Shown here: positions 57,388 through 64,000 of the stretch, in pieces
How the letters are laid out: every line of letters starts with the position of its first letter
Position numbering within the stretch: the stretch's first letter is position 1
From: Candidatus Acetothermia bacterium
GTDB taxonomy: Bacteria > Bipolaricaulota > Bipolaricaulia > RBG-16-55-9
Reading direction: 5' to 3'
DNA length: 64,000 nt
NCBI GenBank assembly: GCA_016201405.1
Contig: JACQCZ010000014.1
Span: 356,631-420,630 of the forward strand
Notes under the pieces: model-generated
Told to the model about the DNA's origin: nothing
The model's input: the letters and a program-made list of their open reading frames with translations, nothing else
Database searches by the model: none
Program-made: the position numbers and the translations under genes

Positions 57388-60300
57388 ATGCCAGATCGTT
57401 CTAGAAAACAGAAGAGGTTTCATAAGCGGTTCTCCAATGTGATTATTTGGGTGATCATCTTCGCGTTCATGGGCGGAGTGATCATCTTCTTTGCGCCCAA
57501 CGGGCTCCAGATTCTCGAAGGAACCCCGACGACGCCAGATCAGCCTGCTCTTGTGGTCAACGGAGATGCTATTGGAGTGGCCAAACTTGATTTTGAGACC
57601 ATCACTGTCATTGAGCAGCAGAAACGCCTCTATAAGCAATTCAACTTGGGAAACTTTGAGGATCAGCTACTCGGGGCGAAGGGCGCGAAGCGCCATCTGG
57701 ATCTAAGGGATAGTGCAGCTGACCAGCTCGTTCGCCAACAGGTTCTGCTCCAGGAAGCGAACAAGCGCCACGTGGCAGCGTCCAGCACCCAGGTCGCGTT
57801 GCGATTCAGACAGCAGTACGACCAGATGCTGCAATCGTTTCAGATAAGCGAAGCGGATCTCGATAAATTCCTAAAGACGCAGGCCGGCCAGACGCAATTT
57901 GTGCAGATTCTTCACGACAACGGCATTATGGAACTGAAGACAGGCACGCTGGGAGAGTTTAAGGATGAGCTGCGAAAGGAGCAGGAGACTTCGCTCAAAG
58001 ATGAGAAGCTCCAGGACGCAGTGGTCGGGGATATCAACCCGACGGACAAAGATCTGATCAGCTTCGTCGAGGGGCGCAAGAGCCAGTATCAAAATACAAT
58101 GGTTGGCCCTTACGCGCCTACGGATGACGAGCTATCAGCTTATTTCAAAAACGATCAGGACAAATATGCAGTTGTGAAGGCCAAAGTCCGCCAGATTGAG
58201 ATCGATGTGCCGGCTGGGACAACCGATGCAGAGATGAAACCGTACAATAACAAAATGGCTGAGGCTCAGGCTCTCTTGAAGACGGGAAAGGATTTTTCAG
58301 AGGTCGTAAAGCAGTATTCAGATGATCCATATACCAAGAATACGGGTGGCGTGACCGATTACTTCGAAAAGGGGAAGAGCCCCTACGACACGGCCACGGA
58401 TACAGCCTTCTCCAATGCCGCATTTTCACAGGCTATCGGAGAGCAGAAAGTGATCCGGACTTCCAAAGGACTGCACCTGATTGAAGTGACTGACCGCAAG
58501 ACGACAAGCTTTGATGAGGCCAAAGACTCAGTCAAACAAGACCTAACAAGCGAGACCCAAGATGCCAAATGGAACAAGTGGCTCCTGGATGCCAAAGACA
58601 AAGGCCTCTTTCCACAAGCTGTAGAGATTCATGCAAGGCATATTCTGATCAATCTTCCTCAGACTGCGACGCCCGGCCAAGTTCAGAGTGCATCCAAGAA
58701 GATGGACGGCATCATCGTGCAGCTCAAGAGTGGAACCGATTTTGCAGCTTTGGCCAAACAATATTCAGATGACACATCGAACAAAAATAGTGGAGGAGAT
58801 TTGGGCTGGTTTGGGCGCGGCAAGATGGTGCCCGAGTTTGATCAGGCGGCATTTGCCTTGCAAGACAATCAGCTCTCCGCGCCTGTGCGCACCCAGTACG
58901 GATTCCACATCATCCAAGTTCTGGAGCACAGGACCACCGATGCCGAAAAAGAGCAGGTCAAGACGGATTACAATACGTCAGAGAAGCAGAAGCGCTTCGA
59001 TGAATGGGTAAAGAAGACGATCACATCTTCTAAGATTGATATCAAAGACCCGCTTCTCTTTGCCTATGATTTTGAGAAGAAGGCCAAAGATGTCCAGACG
59101 ATGGAAGAGAAGTTCAAGCGCTACGATCAGGCAATCCAAGCCTATGAGCAGGCCAAGCAGGGGGTATCCGGAAGTACGGTAAGTGATCAGTTCATTGGCT
59201 ATTACGAGAGCGATGTCTACCGCAGCAAAGTTGAACTGCTCCAACAGAAGCTCGATAAGCTCGGCAGCAGCGCGACGGAAGCCCAAAAGAAAGAGCTGCA
59301 AGATCAAATCACAGCGCAGCAAGCCCTGGCCACGAAATATTTCTTGGAGAGCGCGGCCGCCATGACCAAAGATGACTCGCAGATCTTTCAGCAGGCCATC
59401 TCGGATGACCAGACTAACGCCGATCTTCGCTACAGCTACGCGCTCTTCTTGCGGGATCAGATGAGTGATGAAGATGCTGCCTATGAACAACTGACCAAGA
59501 GCGTTGAGCTTGACCCCAATCGCACGGCCGCACATTTGGCGGCAGCCGATATTCAGATTAATAAAGGTGCATACGATCTAGCGATTCAGCACCTCAATGC
59601 GGCGCTACCCCTTGTGAAAGATGGCTCCACCGATCAACAAGATATACAAATAACGCTGGCTCAGGCGCATTTGCAGAAGGGCAAGGCCTCCAAAGATGCC
59701 AATGAGCTGGCACAAGCCGAGAAATTATTGAGTGGCTTGAAGACATCGATGCAACAGACGGACCCGCGATATGCGGACCTCTTGTCATCGCTTGGCGACG
59801 TCTATCTGGAGCAAAGCAAGCCCGATGCCGCGGAGCAAGCCTTCAGAGCCTCGCTCAAGCTCTCCAACAAAACGGATGTAGAAGTGAATCTTGGGCTGGC
59901 GCTGCTTGCGGAGAAGAAGCTTGATGAGGCCGTGACAACCTTGAAACGCGTCTCTGCCCGAGACGTCTATTCAGTCGCTGCACTCGTCGGACTGGGAGAT
60001 GCCTATCTCGCTCAGGGTAAGAAAGATGATGCTCTTGCCCAGTATAAAGATGCTTTGACACGCAACTCCGGCTCTTCCGATGATTCGAAGATAGCTATTG
60101 GAACAAAAATTCTGGGCGTAAAGCCTGATGACACCGATACACGGCTGGAGCTCGCGGATATCTACATGAGCCAGAAGGTCTTAGACAAAGCGCTGGATCA
60201 CTACCAGCAGATCTTGCAGACCGATCCGAAGTCTTGGAAAGCCCAAAAAGGAATTGGCGAGATCCATCGACAGCGCAATGAGTTCAATGATGCCATGAAT

Positions 60301-61023
60301 TTCTTCAAGTCGGCTCTGCTCAATCAGCCTCCCACGGCCGATCAGGTTGAGATCAATCAAAAGATTCTAGATGTCGACCAGGTGATCGTGGGATTCAACA
60401 ATCCTTATGACGCAGATGGGCAGGAGGCGATGCTCAATCTGGCCTCGCTCTATTCCCAGCAGGGGAATTACGTTGAGGCTCGAAAGCGGTTGGATGATCT
60501 CAAGAACAAGTATCCCAAGTATCAGCCGGACAAGGTGGCCAGCATGATCAATGACATTGAGGGCTCGGCGGACCTGGGTCCCGATGGCTTGCCTGGTCAG
60601 CCGGTCCAGGATCAGGGCAGAACTCACATTGATCAAGGGACAACGCACGACGCCTATACCAGCCTGCCCCCAACGTCGGGCCCGCATTACATAACGCCCG
60701 CTCCTTATGGCATCACGGATAAACCGATCCCTGACGAAAATCAGGTCCACGACCTGGAGCATGGAGCGGTGATCATCCAGTATCAGCCAAAGACGGATGC
60801 GTCAGTAGTGAGCACAATCACGGCCTTCGTGAACGGACTCCGTAAGGATGCTCAATACTGCAAATTGATCGTAGCACCCTATCCAAATCTGGATAAGCCC
60901 ATCGCGGTGACGGCCTGGGATCGCATCATGAAGCTCGACCAATTTGATGAGAAGCGCGTGACGACCTTCATCAAGCAGTTCATCAATAAGGGCCCCGAGC
61001 AAGTCAACGACTGCCAGCCGTAA
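57388..61023 (+). CDS. PPIC foldase-TPR-DUF3105 fusion protein
   Basis: 1211 aa. Short basic N-terminus and one membrane anchor ('NVIIWVIIFAFMGGVIIFFAP'); SurA-like N-terminal helices (about 50-230); a degenerate PPIC parvulin domain (about 250-375); a canonical PPIC domain (about 410-515, 'IHARHILINL', 'GGDLGWFGRGKMVPEFDQAAFAL', 'GFHIIQVLEHR'); helical TPR repeats (about 640-1010); and a C-terminal DUF3105 (about 1075-1211, 'PPTSGPHYITPAPYG', 'VHDLEHGAVIIQY'). A periplasmic or surface-tethered folding factor is inferred. A paralog follows 12 nt downstream. Confidence 0.82.
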   Translation: MPDRSRKQKRFHKRFSNVIIWVIIFAFMGGVIIFFAPNGLQILEGTPTTPDQPALVVNGDAIGVAKLDFETITVIEQQKRLYKQFNLGNFEDQLLGAKGAKRHLDLRDSAADQLVRQQVLLQEANKRHVAASSTQVALRFRQQYDQMLQSFQISEADLDKFLKTQAGQTQFVQILHDNGIMELKTGTLGEFKDELRKEQETSLKDEKLQDAVVGDINPTDKDLISFVEGRKSQYQNTMVGPYAPTDDELSAYFKNDQDKYAVVKAKVRQIEIDVPAGTTDAEMKPYNNKMAEAQALLKTGKDFSEVVKQYSDDPYTKNTGGVTDYFEKGKSPYDTATDTAFSNAAFSQAIGEQKVIRTSKGLHLIEVTDRKTTSFDEAKDSVKQDLTSETQDAKWNKWLLDAKDKGLFPQAVEIHARHILINLPQTATPGQVQSASKKMDGIIVQLKSGTDFAALAKQYSDDTSNKNSGGDLGWFGRGKMVPEFDQAAFALQDNQLSAPVRTQYGFHIIQVLEHRTTDAEKEQVKTDYNTSEKQKRFDEWVKKTITSSKIDIKDPLLFAYDFEKKAKDVQTMEEKFKRYDQAIQAYEQAKQGVSGSTVSDQFIGYYESDVYRSKVELLQQKLDKLGSSATEAQKKELQDQITAQQALATKYFLESAAAMTKDDSQIFQQAISDDQTNADLRYSYALFLRDQMSDEDAAYEQLTKSVELDPNRTAAHLAAADIQINKGAYDLAIQHLNAALPLVKDGSTDQQDIQITLAQAHLQKGKASKDANELAQAEKLLSGLKTSMQQTDPRYADLLSSLGDVYLEQSKPDAAEQAFRASLKLSNKTDVEVNLGLALLAEKKLDEAVTTLKRVSARDVYSVAALVGLGDAYLAQGKKDDALAQYKDALTRNSGSSDDSKIAIGTKILGVKPDDTDTRLELADIYMSQKVLDKALDHYQQILQTDPKSWKAQKGIGEIHRQRNEFNDAMNFFKSALLNQPPTADQVEINQKILDVDQVIVGFNNPYDADGQEAMLNLASLYSQQGNYVEARKRLDDLKNKYPKYQPDKVASMINDIEGSADLGPDGLPGQPVQDQGRTHIDQGTTHDAYTSLPPTSGPHYITPAPYGITDKPIPDENQVHDLEHGAVIIQYQPKTDASVVSTITAFVNGLRKDAQYCKLIVAPYPNLDKPIAVTAWDRIMKLDQFDEKRVTTFIKQFINKGPEQVNDCQP

Positions 61024-61035
61024 GAGAGAAGATCT

Positions 61036-63336
61036 ATGCAAAATCAGGTACTGCTGATTGCTCTTGTCTTAGCTGTAGTGGGTCTGGTTGTAGGCATTCT
61101 GGTCTTCGGGCCTGCAAGCAGTCATAAAGACGTCAATCCCACGGATCATTCCGTGGTCACGCTCGGTGATAACTCGCAGCAAACCTCAGACCTGGCTGGG
61201 GTCGCGATTCTGGCCAATGGAGCAAAGATTTCTGACGAAGAGCTCGATTTTGCCACGCACGCTGGGATTCAGGTCTACAAACAACTCTATCAACAGCTGA
61301 ATCAGGATTATCAAGAGAAGCTGCAGGGCACGACTGGCGAATATCAGAGGCTTCAGCATGAAGCCCAGGCAGCCGATGGGCTGATTTACAAATCGATTGT
61401 TCGCGCAGAGATCAAAAAGCGGGGCATCACCGTTCCTCAAGATGAAGTCGATAAGGCTTTTAACGACAAATACCATGAGTATTTGCAATACATCTTTGGC
61501 ATCAAAGAAGAAGATTTTATCAGCTTTCTCAAAGACCCCGTCCAGCGCCAACAGTTTCAGCAAGCTCTCTTTGAGGCGGGCCTGCTCAACTTGCTGACCG
61601 GGACCTACGAAGAGTTCAGAGACGTGCTGCGCGCCAACGCTGAATATGATTTGCAAGAGCAAGCGCTCAAAAATACGCTCATCACCCGAGTCACACCGAG
61701 CGATGCGGAGCTGCTTGATTATATTGACAAGAACCGGGGGAAATATATGGCTAACATTGTCGAGGCCGTAGTCCCCTCGGACACTGATCTTCAGAGCTAT
61801 TTTGATATGCATCGCAATCAATATGCCGACGCGAAGAAACTAAATGACGCAAAAGATGCAGTCAAACAGGACTTTATGGTAGAAGCTCAAGGAAAACTTC
61901 TAGACGCCTGGCTGGAGCTGGCACGCAGCTCGGGAGTCTTTCCCAATTCAGATGAAGTCCATGCCCGGCATATTTTAGTGGCTGTAGAAGAGGGAGCATC
62001 TCCAGATAAAGTGCAATCGGCCCAGGTGAAGATTGAGCACATCCAAGCCGCGCTTCAGCAGGGAGCCGATTTTGCTCAGCTTGCCAAAGATAACTCCGAT
62101 GATCAATCCAACCGGGACAAGGGAGGCGACCTGGGCTGGTTTGGGCATGGAATGATGGTCCCTGAGTTTGATCAGGCGGCCTTTGCTCTCAATCCAGGAA
62201 AGACCTCTGGAATCATTCGGACTCCATTTGGATTCCACGTCATTCAGTTGCTGGAGCGAAGAAGCACAGATTCCCTCAAGCAGGCAATTGCCAAAGCGTT
62301 TGCTTCTGAAAAGTCAGATGATCAGTTCAAGAGCTGGACCGACGCCCAAGTCGTCCAGGCAACCATCAAGATTCTAGATCCTTTGCTCGCGGGTCATATT
62401 GCCGAGGAGAAGGGGCAAAGCGCCACGAATCCCTTGGATCAATTCAAATATTTCAATGAAGCCGTTCGTGACTTCGAAGGGGGAAAATCCAACCCTGCGT
62501 ACGCCAACTTCGTTGGCTACCTGGAAAGCCGCATTTATCTGCAAGAGCTAAAGGCCTTTCAGAGCCAGCTTGCTGCGCTTGGGCCCTCTGCCTCCGACTC
62601 CGACAAAGCTGCGATTCAGCAACGGATTGATGATGCGCAAAAGAGAGCCAGCGCAAGCTTCTTGCAGAGCCAATATAAGTCATGGGATGAGAGTGCCTTT
62701 CAAGAGATACTGACTGCTGACGGAAACGATCCAGAGCTTCACTATCGCTATGCTCAATTTCTCTACGACGAAAAGTATGACATTATGAAGGCTCTGGCTG
62801 AGCTGAAGACTCTTCAGACCCAGTTTCCGCAGTATAAGACCAAAGAAGTTGCAGATCTTTCCAGTACGATTCAGAAGAGCGAGGGGATTGGCCCCGATGG
62901 GCTGCCAGGCCATCCTGTTGAGATCATGGCAAATAACCACATCCAACCCGGAAGTCCTCATCCAAACTACAATAGCATTCCGCCCACATCGGGCCCGCAT
63001 TATCCCACGCTGGCTCCTTATGGCGTCAGCGATAAGCCCATCCAGGATGAATTTCAAGTGCATAACCTGGAGCATGGAGCTGTGCTCATCCAATATCGCC
63101 CCGGCACCGATGCTTCGATTATCTCTGACATGAATAAGTTTGTAACAGACCTGCGCAAAGACCCGAAGTACTGCAAGCTGATGCTGGCGCCGTATCCAGG
63201 TCTCGATCAACTGATTGCGATCACCGCCTGGGGCAGAATCCTGAAGCTCGATGAATTCGACCACACACAAGCCGAGGGCTTCGTAGAGAGCTTCATCAGC
63301 AAGGGACCCGAGCAGGTCAACGACTGCCAGCCCTAA
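61036..63336 (+). CDS. PPIC foldase-DUF3105 paralog
   Basis: 766 aa, a shorter paralog of the preceding protein. Membrane anchor ('VLLIALVLAVVGLVVGILVFGPA'), SurA-like helices, one canonical PPIC domain (about 305-410, 'VHARHILVAV', 'GGDLGWFGHGMMVPEFDQAAFAL'), one TPR-like stretch, and DUF3105 (about 630-766). The last ten residues, 'SKGPEQVNDCQP' against 'NKGPEQVNDCQP', are nearly identical to the neighbour's. The first, degenerate PPIC and the long TPR array are missing. Clearly a tandem duplication with domain loss or gain. Confidence 0.82.
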   Translation: MQNQVLLIALVLAVVGLVVGILVFGPASSHKDVNPTDHSVVTLGDNSQQTSDLAGVAILANGAKISDEELDFATHAGIQVYKQLYQQLNQDYQEKLQGTTGEYQRLQHEAQAADGLIYKSIVRAEIKKRGITVPQDEVDKAFNDKYHEYLQYIFGIKEEDFISFLKDPVQRQQFQQALFEAGLLNLLTGTYEEFRDVLRANAEYDLQEQALKNTLITRVTPSDAELLDYIDKNRGKYMANIVEAVVPSDTDLQSYFDMHRNQYADAKKLNDAKDAVKQDFMVEAQGKLLDAWLELARSSGVFPNSDEVHARHILVAVEEGASPDKVQSAQVKIEHIQAALQQGADFAQLAKDNSDDQSNRDKGGDLGWFGHGMMVPEFDQAAFALNPGKTSGIIRTPFGFHVIQLLERRSTDSLKQAIAKAFASEKSDDQFKSWTDAQVVQATIKILDPLLAGHIAEEKGQSATNPLDQFKYFNEAVRDFEGGKSNPAYANFVGYLESRIYLQELKAFQSQLAALGPSASDSDKAAIQQRIDDAQKRASASFLQSQYKSWDESAFQEILTADGNDPELHYRYAQFLYDEKYDIMKALAELKTLQTQFPQYKTKEVADLSSTIQKSEGIGPDGLPGHPVEIMANNHIQPGSPHPNYNSIPPTSGPHYPTLAPYGVSDKPIQDEFQVHNLEHGAVLIQYRPGTDASIISDMNKFVTDLRKDPKYCKLMLAPYPGLDQLIAITAWGRILKLDEFDHTQAEGFVESFISKGPEQVNDCQP

Positions 63337-63339
63337 GAG

Positions 63340-64000
63340 ATGCCTTCCCGAAGTCTGGAATCCCTGGTGGATCTGGTCGCTGAGCTGCGGGCTCCAGATG
63401 GATGTCCCTGGGACAAGGCACAGACTCATCAGTCTCTGACGGGATTTCTCATCGAAGAGTCCTATGAAGTCGTCCACGCCATCGAAGATCAAGACTCGGA
63501 TGCTCTGAAAGAAGAGCTTGGAGACTTGCTGCTGCATGTCGCCTTTCATGTCCAGCTGGCCCGCGAGAGTGGCGAATTCGATCTCAATGACGTCTTAGAG
63601 GCGATTCATGAGAAAATTATTAAACGACACCCTCATGTCTTTGGGAAGAGCACTCCCAATGAGATGTCGTCCATAAAGCTCAAGTGGGAAGAGCTCAAAG
63701 AGGAAGAGAATCAACGCAAAGAGAAGGGGGTGGTCTCTTTCCCTGCGCTGGTGGAGGCCAGAAAATTCTTAGAGCGCACGGCAAATCTTGGTAAGTCTCA
63801 CGAGAGCTTAGTCAAAACAGAAGATTCTGCACTGCTAACAAATCTTCGCAAGAAGATTGAGAGTGATCCTGATGCTCTTGGGAAGATCCTCTTTGAGATT
63901 GTGGCAATCGGGCGCGAGCTGGGCATTGAGCCTGAGATCGCTCTGAAAAAGAGGACTCGCGAACTCTCAAAAATATTGGAGACTAAACACTCCGGACAAC
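63340..64000 (+). CDS. mazG: Nucleoside triphosphate pyrophosphohydrolase MazG (cut by window edge)
   Basis: 220 residues visible, open at the window end and so absent from the ORF track. 'LVAELRAPDGCPWDKAQTHQSL', 'EESYEVVHAIED' and 'LKEELGDLLLHVAFH' give the MazG metal site (ExxE...ExxD). A second, degenerate MazG half follows ('FPALVEARKFLERTANLG', 'LGKILFEIVAIGRELGIEPEIALKKRTREL'). MazG hydrolyses NTPs, including aberrant ones. ATG 63340 lies 4 nt after the DUF3105 paralog stop. Confidence 0.92.
   Translation, partial: MPSRSLESLVDLVAELRAPDGCPWDKAQTHQSLTGFLIEESYEVVHAIEDQDSDALKEELGDLLLHVAFHVQLARESGEFDLNDVLEAIHEKIIKRHPHVFGKSTPNEMSSIKLKWEELKEEENQRKEKGVVSFPALVEARKFLERTANLGKSHESLVKTEDSALLTNLRKKIESDPDALGKILFEIVAIGRELGIEPEIALKKRTRELSKILETKHSGQ

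Noticed and set aside
1-64000. CRISPR array or rRNA genes
   Set aside because: No regularly spaced identical repeats of 20-40 bp and no rRNA-like stretch were seen by eye on either strand.

Overview
The window comes from a bacterial chromosome. Bacterial housekeeping genes (pheS/pheT, nusA, rimP, era, recO, rny, fabF, pgsA, mazG), consensus sigma70-type promoters and intrinsic terminators show this. Several proteins look like outer-membrane barrels: C-termini ending in aromatic residues such as 'GITFRF' and 'FNFNFSY', and a BamA-like C-terminus on a 933-aa protease. They suggest a cell with two membranes. SpoVS, RNase Y, pyruvoyl-dependent arginine decarboxylase and a dehydrogenase-crotonase fusion fit a deep-branching uncultivated lineage. 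I cannot assign a phylum from sequence alone.

Layout. 1-4.7 kb: coaE (cut by the window edge), an exonuclease, a GEVED-type secreted protein, threonine aldolase and two lipoproteins. 5.1-9.4 kb: an AT-rich island bounded by inverted ends carrying TGCACAAA iterons. It holds a DUF5678/retropepsin-like pair, a broken SWIM-DDE transposase, and a ribbon-helix-helix regulator coupled to a GmrSD-like DUF262 nuclease. 9.4-13.7 kb: a GNAT-NUDIX-M50 operon and secreted proteins. 13.85-14.11 kb (- strand): a strong candidate structured RNA behind a consensus promoter. 14.2-21.8 kb: acyl-CoA metabolism (dehydrogenase/crotonase fusion, two thiolases, a LeuA-like lyase/synthase, OsmC), a DUF4258/DUF2283 pair and two tandem 147-bp miniature repeats. 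24.0-27.9 kb: a pheST operon preceded by a phenylalanine-rich leader peptide, with a DnaJ-type zinc-finger gene between pheS and pheT. 28-29.5 kb: agmatinase and pyruvoyl arginine decarboxylase (arginine to putrescine). 29.5-38.5 kb, - strand: hutH-era-diguanylate cyclase-GNAT-enolase superfamily-recO, with fabF downstream. 38.6-42.5 kb: TrmH, urocanate hydratase (which pairs with hutH) and an M24 peptidase. 42.5-49 kb: envelope proteins, Fur, two tRNAs and a large outer-membrane-type protease. 49-57 kb: pgsA, rluD, rimP-nusA-MMPL, rny, spoVS. 57.4-63.3 kb: two tandem PPIC foldase paralogs ending in DUF3105. The window ends in mazG.

The least explained signals are the island and its ends, the pheST attenuator, two candidate structured RNAs, and several hairpins whose loops carry Shine-Dalgarno or anti-Shine-Dalgarno sequence.
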